Of a stretch of 64,000 nucleotides of DNA, positions 32,649-41,424 are shown piece by piece. Made by a program: the position numbers and the translations under genes. Position 1 is the stretch's first letter. Every line of letters begins with the position of its first letter. Below the pieces are notes generated by a model. That model did not search any database, was not told the DNA's origin, and saw nothing but the letters and a program-made list of their open reading frames with translations. Origin of the DNA: Lacisediminihabitans changchengi (GTDB lineage: Bacteria > Actinomycetota > Actinomycetes > Actinomycetales > Microbacteriaceae); NCBI RefSeq assembly GCF_016634425.1, contig NZ_JAEPES010000001.1, positions 186,001 through 250,000 of the forward strand. Reading direction: 5' to 3'.

Positions 32649-33915
32649 GCGCGGCCTCCAGCTCCGAGCTCAGGGAGAGCCAGGCATCCGCCGCGCTGTC
32701 GTCGGGATGCACGGCGACGCACACCCAGCCGGCGTTCTGGAGTGGTTCGGTCAGAGTGGAGGTCCATGGGTCGACCAGAAAGGCGACGGCGAGGTCGAAT
32801 GACGAGCGCTGGTGCCGCAGCTGATCGACGATCGCGGTATCGGTTGCCGAGAGGATCGCGAACACCGAGCCCTGCGACCGACCCGCCCTGGCCGACTGGG
32901 GCACGAGGGAGAAGTTCTCCGCCTGCCGGGCCGACAGCTGGATCGCCGCGAGCGAACGCAGATAGCCGTCGATCTCCTCCACGTCTCTCAGCTGCCGAGC
33001 CCCTGTCTCGTTCACCTGCACGACGAAGCCACGTTCGGCCAGGTACACGCTGAGCGAGGCGCAGAACTCGATCGCCCACTCGAAGCTCTCGCTCTCGACC
33101 TCGTCGACCGTGCTCAGTCCGCGAGCATCGCGATAGCCGTGCCGCAGGGTCTCGAGCACGATGTGGGCCTCCGCGTGGCTGCGCTGCTCCTCCTGCCGCA
33201 CCATCAGCTCGCCGTGGTGGGCCGAGGCGCGCCAATGGACGCGACGCATCGGGTCGCCGTCACGGTACTCGCGGGTCATCAGATCGTCTTCGCCACCCCA
33301 CGATCTGCGCTGGCGCATGCGGGTGGCGCCGTCATCGGCGGCGATCGTCACCGCGCCCTCCGGCAATTCCTCGATGCGTGGGGTGACGGTCAGCTCCCCG
33401 GTGCCCTCCGCCACCACGGCACCAGCAACCAGCCCGAACGGGTCCGCGAAGTCAATAATGACGGGACCGACCTCGAACAGTCCGCGCCGGTCCGGTCGCA
33501 GCGCGTAGCCGAGACGCACCGCGCTGCCGCGCGAGGTGTGACGGATGCCGCGGGCCTCCAGCATCCCGAGTTCGAGCGGCACCGTCACGAAGGGTCGCCA
33601 CGGCCAGGTATCGCGCCAGTGCGCCGAGGGACTCCGGTAATTCGAGAGGTTGGCGATCTCGAGCTCCACGGTGGTGATGCCACCCGCCTCGATCAACGGC
33701 GGGGTGAAGGTGCGATCGACGCGGTAGGCGAGGGGGCGGAACTGCACGTAGATCCAGGCAGAGAGACACAGCGCGAGGGCGAGCAAGGCCAGCACCAGCA
33801 GCTCGCGGTTCTGGAGCCCGTAGGCGATCGTCACCCCGAGCACGCCGGCCGCGCCGGTCACCCAGCCGCGCACCGTCGGCCGCGCTATCCGTCGCTTGGT
33901 CTTTCGCGCCGCCAT
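32635..33915 (-). CDS. DUF58 domain protein
   Basis: A 426-residue protein with two N-terminal membrane helices (about 18-58), a beta-rich domain, then the DUF58 (VWA-like) core marked by GDPMRRVHWRASAHHGELMVRQEE (about 223-246). It is the standard partner of MoxR-type ATPases; DUF58 proteins resemble von Willebrand factor A domains and are likely MoxR clients. It starts 8 bases after the moxR stop and overlaps the TgpA gene. Confidence 0.9.
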   Translation of the reverse strand: MAARKTKRRIARPTVRGWVTGAAGVLGVTIAYGLQNRELLVLALLALALCLSAWIYVQFRPLAYRVDRTFTPPLIEAGGITTVELEIANLSNYRSPSAHWRDTWPWRPFVTVPLELGMLEARGIRHTSRGSAVRLGYALRPDRRGLFEVGPVIIDFADPFGLVAGAVVAEGTGELTVTPRIEELPEGAVTIAADDGATRMRQRRSWGGEDDLMTREYRDGDPMRRVHWRASAHHGELMVRQEEQRSHAEAHIVLETLRHGYRDARGLSTVDEVESESFEWAIEFCASLSVYLAERGFVVQVNETGARQLRDVEEIDGYLRSLAAIQLSARQAENFSLVPQSARAGRSQGSVFAILSATDTAIVDQLRHQRSSFDLAVAFLVDPWTSTLTEPLQNAGWVCVAVHPDDSAADAWLSLSSELEAARAQG

Positions 33916-33923
33916 GTCGTGGT

Positions 33924-34925
33924 TCAGGCCGGGCCGACAGCACCGAGCGGCACGGCGGTCGTCGCGACGATTCTGCGCACCGCCTCGCTCGCGGCGGCGA
34001 CGCTGGCGGCTCCCCCGCTCGATGACAGTCGATTGGCCGGGATGAGGCGGTGGGCGAGCACGGACACGGCCAGGGCGTCGATGTCGTCGGGCAGCACGAA
34101 CTCGCGTCCGTCGAGAGCGGCGCGGGCCTTGGCGGCGCGCACCAGGTGCAGCGTGGCACGCGGACTCGCACCAACACGCAGGTCGGGGTCGGAGCGGGTG
34201 GCCTGCACGATGGTCACCGCATACTGTTCGACCGGCGACGAGACGAAGACCTCGCGCACGGTGGCGATCATGGCGATCAGCTCCATGGTGCTCACGACAG
34301 GTTGCACGTCGTCGAGGGGGCTGGAGTTCTCTCTCGTGTGCAGCATGGCGAGTTCGGCAGCGGCATCCGGATATCCCATCGAGATGCGGGCCATGAACCG
34401 GTCACGCTGCGCCTCGGGGAGCGGGTACGTACCCTCCATCTCGACCGGATTCTGGGTGGCGATGACGGTGAACGGAGCGGCGAGGGCGCTGGTCTCGCCA
34501 TCGACGGTGACCTGCCCCTCCTCCATGCTCTCGAGGAGTGCCGACTGGGTCTTCGGGCTGGCCCGGTTGATCTCGTCGCCGATCACGATGTTGGCGAACA
34601 CGGGTCCGGGCTTGAACTCGAACTCGCGGCTCACCTGGTTGTAGATCGAGACGCCGGTGATGTCGGAGGGCAGCAGGTCCGGCGTGAACTGGATGCGGTT
34701 CACCGTGCAGTCGACCGTCTTGGCCAGGGTGCGCGCCAGCATCGTCTTACCGACGCCAGGAACATCCTCGATCAGCAGGTGCCCTTCGGCGAGTAATACG
34801 GTGAGGGCCATCTCCACGGCGTCGCGCTTGCCATCGATGACGGTCTCGATGCTCTCCAGAATGCGCGTACTCGTCCGGTGGAATTCCACACTCGACAGGA
34901 TCCGCACCGCAGAATCGTTCGCCAT
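33924..34925 (-). CDS. MoxR-family AAA+ ATPase
   Basis: A 333-residue AAA+ ATPase: Walker A EDVPGVGKTMLART near 53-66, Walker B NIVIGDEINRA, sensor-1 ATQNPVEMEGTYPLPEAQ and an arginine-finger segment RDRFMARI. MoxR proteins act as chaperones that mature or insert metal in VWA-domain partners, here probably DUF58. The ATG at 34925 is preferred to 34958 because GGAGG lies about 8 nt upstream of it. First gene of the moxR-DUF58-tgpA unit. The 183 bases upstream, to the LLM gene stop, hold no further gene. Confidence 0.92.
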   Translation of the reverse strand: MANDSAVRILSSVEFHRTSTRILESIETVIDGKRDAVEMALTVLLAEGHLLIEDVPGVGKTMLARTLAKTVDCTVNRIQFTPDLLPSDITGVSIYNQVSREFEFKPGPVFANIVIGDEINRASPKTQSALLESMEEGQVTVDGETSALAAPFTVIATQNPVEMEGTYPLPEAQRDRFMARISMGYPDAAAELAMLHTRENSSPLDDVQPVVSTMELIAMIATVREVFVSSPVEQYAVTIVQATRSDPDLRVGASPRATLHLVRAAKARAALDGREFVLPDDIDALAVSVLAHRLIPANRLSSSGGAASVAAASEAVRRIVATTAVPLGAVGPA

Positions 34926-35108
34926 TGACCTGACCTCCAGAAAGCCGTTCGTCGCCATCTCACCATACGGCGGGCCGCCTGGTCTCCTGTTTCTACACGA
35001 TGCCGGTGGCCGGTTCGTTCACCCGGGGTATTTTCTCAGCGCGTGTCGACGAATGTTCACTGTTGCGCTGGGCCGTTCGTCATCCAGGAGGTGGCGGGGA
35101 TGCCCGGC

Positions 35109-36128
35109 TCAGGTGCGCACGCGGGCGCGGCGCAATTGCGGCACGACGGCACGGCCGAGCAGGGCGATGCCCTCGAGCTCGTCGGGGCCGTGCGGGGTGC
35201 CGAACTCGACGCGGCTGGCGCCGGCATCGATGAGGAGCTGAGCCTGGCCGGCGACGTCGTCCGGGTCGCCGCTGAAGGCGAACAGGTCGAGAACGTCGCC
35301 GGGGATCGCTCGGCCGGCCCCCGCAGCGTCGCCCGACCGGAGACGAGCAGCGACGAGCTCGAGCAGCCCCTCCGGCAGCTCGACGGTCGGATCGAAGGCG
35401 GCGATCGCGTCGAGGTACAGGGCGACCTCGCGACGGGCGAGGGCGCGGGCCTCCGTGCGGCTGCGGGAGACGACGGTGACCGCTCCCGCGATGACGCCGA
35501 CGGTGCCGCGGGGCCGGCCCGCGGCATCCTCTCCGACGGCGACCCTGCTGCGGGTAAGACGAACCATTGCCGGGTTGGCGGTTCCACCGACCTTGATCTC
35601 GTCGGCGATGCGGCCAGCCAGAGCTGCACCACGCGGACCCCAACTGCCGATCATCAGCGGCACCGTCTGCGGCGGGACGCTCGGGTCGAGACGCGTGCCG
35701 GGTTCGAGGGTGAAAACCGATCCGAGATACCCCACGCCGTCGCCCGAGAGCAACGCCTTGATGAACCCCGCTGCCTGCTCCAGGTGCGCGAGTGGCCGCG
35801 GCTGCTCCAGGCCGATCTGGGTTAGCCAGGTTCCCTTGACCAGTCCGAGGTAAGCGCGACCGGGTGCTCGGGCAGCGAGGGCCGCGTACTGTCCGGCGAT
35901 CTCGTACGGATGCATGGTGAACGGGTTATAGCCCGCCACGCCGAGCCGCACGCGGGACGTAACCGCAGCCATCTCTAGCAACGCGGGAAGCGGCGGCTGA
36001 AACAGCAGGTCGGAGAACACCGAGACCACATCGAGACCGACCTCTTCGGCCAGCGCGGCGACCCGTGCATACCTGCCCGGTGCCTTGTCGGATTGAACGC
36101 CGATACCCATCTCGACGTCAGAACTCAC
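35109..36128 (-). CDS. LLM-class (Mer-like) F420-dependent oxidoreductase
   Basis: A 339-residue luciferase-family TIM-barrel protein (GIGVQSDKAPGRYARVAALAEEVGLDVVSVFSDL; RAYLGLVKGTWL; PLMIGSWGPRGAALAGRIADEIKVGG). The arrangement resembles methylenetetrahydromethanopterin-reductase-like enzymes that use F420H2, and an F420 pathway is encoded about 14 kb away. It is the last gene of the ten-gene importer operon. The start is GTG 36128 or ATG 36110; neither has a strong ribosome site. The region just upstream is a 17-bp tandem repeat that has separated this gene from the preceding stop codon. Confidence 0.8.
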   Translation of the reverse strand: MSSDVEMGIGVQSDKAPGRYARVAALAEEVGLDVVSVFSDLLFQPPLPALLEMAAVTSRVRLGVAGYNPFTMHPYEIAGQYAALAARAPGRAYLGLVKGTWLTQIGLEQPRPLAHLEQAAGFIKALLSGDGVGYLGSVFTLEPGTRLDPSVPPQTVPLMIGSWGPRGAALAGRIADEIKVGGTANPAMVRLTRSRVAVGEDAAGRPRGTVGVIAGAVTVVSRSRTEARALARREVALYLDAIAAFDPTVELPEGLLELVAARLRSGDAAGAGRAIPGDVLDLFAFSGDPDDVAGQAQLLIDAGASRVEFGTPHGPDELEGIALLGRAVVPQLRRARVRT

Positions 36129-36172
36129 GTCAGGTCGCCGCTCACGTCAGGTCGCCGCTCACGTCAGGTCGT
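36124..36172. repeat. 17-bp tandem repeat (2.9 copies) at an operon junction
   Basis: CTCACGTCAGGTCGCCG repeats at 36124-36140, 36141-36157 and partly at 36158-36172. On the minus strand each copy holds GTGA. The copy at 36158 provides the TGA stop of the TIGR04076-like gene, the copy at 36124 the GTG start of the LLM gene. An original 4-bp stop/start overlap appears to have been pulled apart by duplication. Confidence 0.8.
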
Positions 36173-36506
36173 CCGTGGCCAGGTCGACCCTGCCGATGCG
36201 ATCAATGCGCATGATCAACCGTTCCTCCGGATCGGGGCAGGCGACGAGGGTGTCCCGCTCGAGCCAGTCACCCGCGGGCAGGTCGCGCTGCTTGGCCGGG
36301 ATGAGCGGAAGAACCGATTGCAGCGCGTAGATGCAGAAGTGGCGATCATCCGGGATCCGCAGTTCGTTGGAGTTGGTGACCTCGCAGAAGTCCCCGACCC
36401 GCATGCCGCAGACCGAGCGCCCTTCGATCGCCTCGACCGTGACACGGATGTCGTGGAGGCTCGTGACTGCCCCCTCGAACTCTGCGCCCTCCCCAGCCTC
36501 AGACAT
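36159..36506 (-). CDS. TIGR04076-like small protein
   Basis: A 115-residue cytoplasmic protein. The pattern IRVTVEAIEGRSVCGMRVGDFCEV, then ICIYALQSVLPLIPA-like (CIYALQSVLPLIP) and LVACPDPEERLIMRIDRIG matches the TIGR04076 family, small proteins with conserved Cys residues (here Cys at about 33, 41, 58 and 90). Family function is unknown. It overlaps the amidohydrolase by 8 bp and sits between that gene and an LLM oxidoreductase, so it probably serves the same pathway. Confidence 0.6.
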   Translation of the reverse strand: MSEAGEGAEFEGAVTSLHDIRVTVEAIEGRSVCGMRVGDFCEVTNSNELRIPDDRHFCIYALQSVLPLIPAKQRDLPAGDWLERDTLVACPDPEERLIMRIDRIGRVDLATDDLT

Positions 36507-37725
36507 CGAGCACCGCGTTTTTGTCGTCCCGCACCAGATCGCCTTCGATCATCACCCAACGGATGCCGCGGAGCGCAGCACTGTCGGCTAGCGGGTCGGA
36601 GTCCATAGCGATCAGATCGGCCCGCTTGCCGACCTCGATCGACCCGACCTCCGCATCCGCGCCCAGCCAGGCCGCCGGGTCGATGGTGGCGGCCTTCAGC
36701 GCGGCCGCCGGTCCGAGCCCGAAGTCGCTCATGTGCTCGATCTCGCGCACGGAAGCGCTCGTGCCCTCGAAGCGCCAGAACGGCGGCATGTCGCTGCCCA
36801 TCAAGATCGTGACCCCGGCGTCGAGCGCCATCCGATAGCTCTCGACGTGCTGCGGCCCGGCGCCCAGCGACCGCTGCTGCATCCAGGCCGGCACCCCCAG
36901 CTGGTCGAAGAACGCGCTTGCGCGTGTCACGACCAGCGTCGGCACCAGCGCCGTGCCCTGCGCCGCCATCGCGGCGGCGACCTCGGGCGTGAGCTGGTAG
37001 CCATGCTCCACACAGTCGAGTCCGAGCTCGACCGCCTGCAGGATGATCGGCGCCGGCCCCGCGTGCGCCGTCACCTTCTTCCCCCACGCGTGGGCCGTCT
37101 CCAGCACCGCCTCCAGCTCGTCGGCAGCCAGTTGCGGGGTGGCGATCGCCTCGTGCTCGCCCGCGATACCGCCCGAGATCATCACCTTGATCAGGTCGGC
37201 TCCGGCCTTGAGCTGCGAGCGCACGCCGTGACGAAACCCGACCGGCCCGTCGCACTCCAGGGTGTCGGTGCCCTCGAAACCGTGCCCGCCGGTGCAGACC
37301 AGCGCCCGCCCGGCCGTGAAGATGCGCGGCCCGATCGTGCGTCCGGCGGCGATCGCGTCGCGCAGGGCGAAGTCGGCGTGATCTTTTTCCGCCACGCAGC
37401 GCACGGTCGTCACGCCCTCGAGCAGGGTGCGGCGAGCGCCGTCGGCCATGTACAGCGCGAGCTCATGCGCGGTCATCGCCGAGACGGCGTCGCCGCCCGG
37501 TCCCGGCAGCGACAGCGAGAAGTGGGTGTGCATGTTGACGAGGCCGGGAGACAGGTACGCCCCGCCGAGCGAGACGGCCGGGAGATCGCCCCACTGCGTT
37601 TCGACCGAGTCCCGCGCTCCCACCGCGGCGATGACGCCGTCGACGATTGCGACCGCAGAATTCGGGCGGATGTCGCCGCTCACCACATCGACGACCGACA
37701 GGTCGACCAGCAGCCGGTTCACCAC
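36499..37725 (-). CDS. metal-dependent amidohydrolase (imidazolonepropionase/Xaa-Pro dipeptidase-like)
   Basis: A 408-residue amidohydrolase-superfamily enzyme. Metal-site residues are visible: His-x-His in VNMHTHFSLSLPG (about 63-73), Lys in GADLIKVMISGG, His in KVTAHAG, His in CVEHGYQL and Asp in LMGSDMPPFW. It is close to the COG1228 group, which includes imidazolonepropionase and bacterial Xaa-Pro/Xaa-Arg dipeptidases. With the dipeptide-type importer and the DUF885 protein, it probably cleaves an imported peptide-like or cyclic amide compound. It overlaps the DUF885 gene by 7 bp. Confidence 0.85.
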   Translation of the reverse strand: MVNRLLVDLSVVDVVSGDIRPNSAVAIVDGVIAAVGARDSVETQWGDLPAVSLGGAYLSPGLVNMHTHFSLSLPGPGGDAVSAMTAHELALYMADGARRTLLEGVTTVRCVAEKDHADFALRDAIAAGRTIGPRIFTAGRALVCTGGHGFEGTDTLECDGPVGFRHGVRSQLKAGADLIKVMISGGIAGEHEAIATPQLAADELEAVLETAHAWGKKVTAHAGPAPIILQAVELGLDCVEHGYQLTPEVAAAMAAQGTALVPTLVVTRASAFFDQLGVPAWMQQRSLGAGPQHVESYRMALDAGVTILMGSDMPPFWRFEGTSASVREIEHMSDFGLGPAAALKAATIDPAAWLGADAEVGSIEVGKRADLIAMDSDPLADSAALRGIRWVMIEGDLVRDDKNAVLDV

Positions 37726-39362
37726 TCCACCACCGTGCTCTCGAACGAATCCAGTTGATCGACCTCCGAGCGGTCGCCCAGCAGCTCCCAGCGCTGCAGC
37801 GAGAAGGGCAGATTGCCGTTCTTCCAGACCCAGTCATGGAAGGCGCGGAAGGAAAAGTCGCTCCCGTCCCGCTCGATGGCGTCCGCCAGTATCGCGATCA
37901 GCTGCAGTTTGCCGACCTGGTACGACATGGCAAGACCGGGGGTCGCCACATACATGGCGGTCTCCTCCGTTGCCGTTTCGACATCCATCGGCACCCGGCG
38001 CACGAAGGTATCCGCACCGGCGGCCAGGTCGAAGACACCGGTGGCAAGGTTCACGTCGACCAGCACCCGGAGCGCCCTCAGGCGCATGAAGTTCTGCACC
38101 ACCGAGCGCGAATGCGGCGACCCGTCGAACAGCCCGGCCTGCAGCATCGCCTCCTCGTTGTAGAAGGCGATGCCCTCGTTCGCCACCGAGTCGAAGTAGT
38201 GCCGGCGCAGTGGGTTCTCGTGCGCCCATGACCGCACCAGCTGCTGATAGTGCGTGCCCTCGTGGATGATCCCGAGCCGAGGATCGCGGGCGTTCGCCGC
38301 GTAGAAGTAGGGCAGTTCTGGCCCCGGGTCGGGCGTGTAGGCCACCCCGTCGACACCCGGGCGCTGAACGTCGGTGAGATCGTCGTTCACCGCGAACCAC
38401 TGCAGCGGACTCAGATACGACGGCGCGGGGTGCACGTGATAGTGCCCGTAACCCTCCTGGCTGAGCAGGTCGCGCTGCTCATAGAAGTCACGGATGCTTT
38501 GCTCATCCACCCGCTGCTGCGCGGTCTGCTCCTCCACCGCCGCGAACAACGGGGGCAGCTCCGACCCGCGAGGGCGGCCGATCGACTCCCAGACCACGGC
38601 GCGGCGATACTCCTGCTCGGCGGCCGCGGTGAGCTGTTCGGGGTCGTGCGCGATCAGGGCGACGTTGCGCAGGTACCAGAGAAAGCGCTCGCGGCCGACG
38701 ACGACGGGAGGGCCGAAGGTCGGCAGCGCAGCGGCCAGCCAGTCGCGGTAGCCGGCGAGCGCGGAGCCCGCGGCAGCGGCGGATGACTCGAGTCGGGCGT
38801 GCTGCTCGGGCGGGACGACATCCCGCAATCCGTCGACGGATGCCGCCAGCCGCGGCTCGATGCCGTGCAGCATCGAGACGGCCGCGCCAGCAAGATCGGC
38901 GACCCCGGTTCCGGTGAGGTTGGCCTGCGCGACGGCGACCTGGGCGGGAACGGCGTCGAGCGCGGCGATCAGGCCAAGCACCCGGCGGTCACCGAACGGC
39001 GGTAGCGGAAGGAGGAGGTCGACGTACGGCCCGAGGATCTGGCTGAGCAGGAAGTTGGCGTCGCGCTCCCAGGAGCGCAGCACCTCGATGTCCCACTTCG
39101 CGCGGGCGAGGGTGGAGCCGATCAGGCGGTGGTCGACCTGCACCGAAACGGGTTCGGAGATCACGTCGTGGGCGCGCCACGCGGCGGTGAACTCGGCGAT
39201 CGCGGCGATCCGGTCGGCCATCGAGTCGGCATCGATGCGCGGCAGCCAGAGCGGGTCGTGCGCGATCCGCGGGATGTCGTCGGCCGAGCGGAAGCTGGTC
39301 TCCTCGCGCCAGGCCCAGACCCGCGCGCCGAGGTCTGCTACCTGTTCCGAGAGGGTTGTCAT
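37719..39362 (-). CDS. DUF885 family protein (putative metallopeptidase)
   Basis: A 547-residue DUF885 protein. Near residue 365 it carries IIHEGTHYQQLVRSW, an HExxH zinc-metallopeptidase motif, followed by FDSVANEGIAFYNEEAMLQAGL, where the downstream Glu (NEG) is the likely third ligand. No signal peptide is seen, so it is probably cytoplasmic. DUF885 proteins are suspected peptidases or amidases without a settled substrate. It is coupled to the LLM gene upstream (ATGA overlap) and the amidohydrolase downstream. Confidence 0.85.
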   Translation of the reverse strand: MTTLSEQVADLGARVWAWREETSFRSADDIPRIAHDPLWLPRIDADSMADRIAAIAEFTAAWRAHDVISEPVSVQVDHRLIGSTLARAKWDIEVLRSWERDANFLLSQILGPYVDLLLPLPPFGDRRVLGLIAALDAVPAQVAVAQANLTGTGVADLAGAAVSMLHGIEPRLAASVDGLRDVVPPEQHARLESSAAAAGSALAGYRDWLAAALPTFGPPVVVGRERFLWYLRNVALIAHDPEQLTAAAEQEYRRAVVWESIGRPRGSELPPLFAAVEEQTAQQRVDEQSIRDFYEQRDLLSQEGYGHYHVHPAPSYLSPLQWFAVNDDLTDVQRPGVDGVAYTPDPGPELPYFYAANARDPRLGIIHEGTHYQQLVRSWAHENPLRRHYFDSVANEGIAFYNEEAMLQAGLFDGSPHSRSVVQNFMRLRALRVLVDVNLATGVFDLAAGADTFVRRVPMDVETATEETAMYVATPGLAMSYQVGKLQLIAILADAIERDGSDFSFRAFHDWVWKNGNLPFSLQRWELLGDRSEVDQLDSFESTVVEW

Positions 39363-40360
39363 ACGGTCACTCCAGTCAATCGGGGCAGGACGGTCTCGCC
39401 GATCAGCTCGACGGCGGCTACGGGATCCGCGCCGAGCGGGGGTCCGAACGACAGGTGCTCCACCCCGGATTCGATGAGGGACAGGCAGCGGGAAACCACC
39501 GCATCCGGGTCGCCGGAAATGCCCAGCCGCAGCATCGCCGGGGTGACCTGATCGGCCGCACCCTCGGGGTCTCCGGCCCGCAGGGACGCGTCGATGCCGG
39601 CGAAGTCACCGCGGGAGAGTCCGGCCCGGGTGAGAAGGTAGGGCGAGAAGGCGGATCCGTAATAGGCGAGTTTGTGCGCGAGGGCGCGATCGGCGACCTC
39701 CTGATCGTCGTCGACCGAGAGCCAGACGCAGGCGGGAAGATCAAAGTCGGCGAGATCGCGGCCGACCTCGGCTGCGGCGGTCTCGACCTGCTCGCGTACC
39801 ACCGTGAAGTGCTCCGGCGGGAAGAGCAGGGCGAGCACGCCGTCGGCCTCCTGGGCCGCGAAGGCCACCATCTTCGGGCTCATCGCACCGATCGAGATCG
39901 GTGTCGGAACCGGCGGGACGCGCAGATAGGCCTCCTCGGCCCATCCGCTCCCCGTGCCAGGAACGTCGACCGGCCGACCGCCATCCAGCAGGGCCTTGAT
40001 CGCCCGGAATGCCTCCCGAGTGGTGGTGAGCGGTGTCGGCTGCGAGATGCCGACCCAGCCGAGGAACTCGGCGGCGCCCGCGGCCAGACCTAGGCGGAAG
40101 CGTCCGCCGGAGAGCTCCTGCATGGTGGCGGCCATCATCGCGATTTCCGCCGGGTGCACCGTGTACGGGTTCGCGATGCCGATGCCCAGCTCGATGCGCG
40201 AGGTCGCTGTGGCCAGCGCCCCGAGCAGCACCGGCGCCGAGCGGATCATCAGATCGTTCGACACCCAGAGCTGATCGAAACCGGCCGACTCCGCGGCGCG
40301 CGCCAGATCGAGCAGAGCGGATGACTCGACGTCGTTGTTGAGGCGGAGGCTGACGGTCAC
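39359..40360 (-). CDS. LLM-class F420-dependent oxidoreductase
   Basis: A 333-residue luciferase-like protein (VSLRLNNDVESSALLDLARAAESAGFDQLWVSNDL; GIGIANPYTVHPAEIAMMAATMQELSGGRFRLGLAAG; PTPISIGAMSPKMVAFAAQEADGVLALLFPPE). It is distantly similar in plan to the other LLM protein of the operon. GTG 40360 overlaps the TGA of the upstream ATPase gene (GTGA), and its own TGA overlaps the DUF885 ATG. Longer in-frame starts would run through the 15-bp repeat and are rejected. F420 use is inferred from family and genome content. Confidence 0.8.
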   Translation of the reverse strand: MTVSLRLNNDVESSALLDLARAAESAGFDQLWVSNDLMIRSAPVLLGALATATSRIELGIGIANPYTVHPAEIAMMAATMQELSGGRFRLGLAAGAAEFLGWVGISQPTPLTTTREAFRAIKALLDGGRPVDVPGTGSGWAEEAYLRVPPVPTPISIGAMSPKMVAFAAQEADGVLALLFPPEHFTVVREQVETAAAEVGRDLADFDLPACVWLSVDDDQEVADRALAHKLAYYGSAFSPYLLTRAGLSRGDFAGIDASLRAGDPEGAADQVTPAMLRLGISGDPDAVVSRCLSLIESGVEHLSFGPPLGADPVAAVELIGETVLPRLTGVTV

Positions 40361-41424
40361 GGGCGCCCGACCACGCTGTTCTGATCCACGCTGTTCTGAT
40401 CCACGCGGTTCCGATCCACGCTGTTCCGAACGACGCTCAGGTCCAGGAGCCGTCGCGCGGGACCGCCCTCCGGCTGCAACCAACACGCAGCCTCCCTGGT
40501 CTCCTCGATGTGCACGAGCGCGGGATCGTCGGTGATGCAGCGGTCCATCGCGTACGGGCAGCGCGGGTGGAACCGGCAGCCGGTGGGCGGGTTGGAGGGG
40601 TCGGGCACCTCGCCACTCGGGGCGACGGGAGCCGCGGCATCCACCCCCAGCTTTGGGATCGCCTTGATCAGCGCCTCGGAGTACGGGTGCAGCGGGTCGC
40701 CCCAGAGCGGCTCGGTCGGCGAGTTCTCGACGATGCGTCCGAGGTACATCACCGCGACCCGGTCGGCCATGTGCCGCACGCCCGAGAGGTCGTGCGAGAT
40801 GAACAGCAGGCCCATTCTCCGGTCGGCCGCGAGGCTGGTGAGCAGGTTGGTGACCTGCGCCCGGGTGGAGGCGTCGAGCGCGGAGACCGGCTCGTCGGCC
40901 ACGATGATCGACGGGTTCGGGGCCAGTGCGCGGGCGATCGCGATGCGCTGGCGTTGCCCGCCGGAGAACTCGTGCGGAAAGCGCGAGGCGACGTTCGCCG
41001 ACAGCCCGACCGAGTCGAGCAGCTCGGCCACCTGCTCGGTCACTGGGCGCGGGTCGGTTGACGCCGCCAGGCCGTCGGCGATCTGCTTGCCGATGCGGCG
41101 ACGCGGGTTGAGCGAGGAATACGGGTCTTGAAACACCATCTGCAGGCCGCGGTCGCGCACCGGGCGGGCTCCGCGACCGACCGGGGCGACCGGATGTCCC
41201 TCGAGCGACACTGTGCCGGAGCTCAGTTTCTGCAGACCAACGATCGCCCGGCCGAGGGTGGACTTTCCGCAGCCAGACTCCCCCACGAGGCCCACGATCT
41301 CGCCGGCCTCCACGCTGAGGGAGACGCCGGCGACGGCGTGCACCGTGGCGCGACCGGGCACGTGGTAGTCGACCACGGCATCCTGCACATCGAGCAGGGC
41401 TGGATTATCTGCAGCCATCGTCAC
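40357..41424 (-). CDS. dipeptide/oligopeptide ABC transporter ATP-binding protein (DppF/OppF type)
   Basis: A 355-residue ATPase with Walker A LVGESGCGKSTLGR, Q loop VFQDPYSSLNPR, signature FSGGQRQRIAIARAL, Walker B IIVADEPVSALD, and the C-terminal Cys cluster found in Opp/Dpp ATPases (GCRFHPRCPYAMDRCITDDP) that can bind an iron-sulphur cluster. The last 20 or so residues are an unusual tail of NSVDQ-like pentapeptides encoded by 15-bp tandem repeats. It overlaps the second ATPase gene by 4 bp and the LLM gene by GTGA. Confidence 0.92.
   Translation of the reverse strand: MTMAADNPALLDVQDAVVDYHVPGRATVHAVAGVSLSVEAGEIVGLVGESGCGKSTLGRAIVGLQKLSSGTVSLEGHPVAPVGRGARPVRDRGLQMVFQDPYSSLNPRRRIGKQIADGLAASTDPRPVTEQVAELLDSVGLSANVASRFPHEFSGGQRQRIAIARALAPNPSIIVADEPVSALDASTRAQVTNLLTSLAADRRMGLLFISHDLSGVRHMADRVAVMYLGRIVENSPTEPLWGDPLHPYSEALIKAIPKLGVDAAAPVAPSGEVPDPSNPPTGCRFHPRCPYAMDRCITDDPALVHIEETREAACWLQPEGGPARRLLDLSVVRNSVDRNRVDQNSVDQNSVVGRP
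40371..40430. repeat. four 15-bp tandem repeats in the DppF-type gene
   Basis: CCACGCTGTTCTGAT at 40371 and 40386, then variants at 40401 and 40416. Because 15 is a multiple of 3 the frame is kept, and the protein gains a C-terminal run of NSVDQ/NRVDQ pentapeptides ending 5 residues before the stop. Confidence 0.85.

Noticed and set aside
32812-34644. A 610-codon open frame on the plus strand
   Set aside because: Antisense shadow of the DUF58 and MoxR genes, which carry clear family motifs on the other strand.
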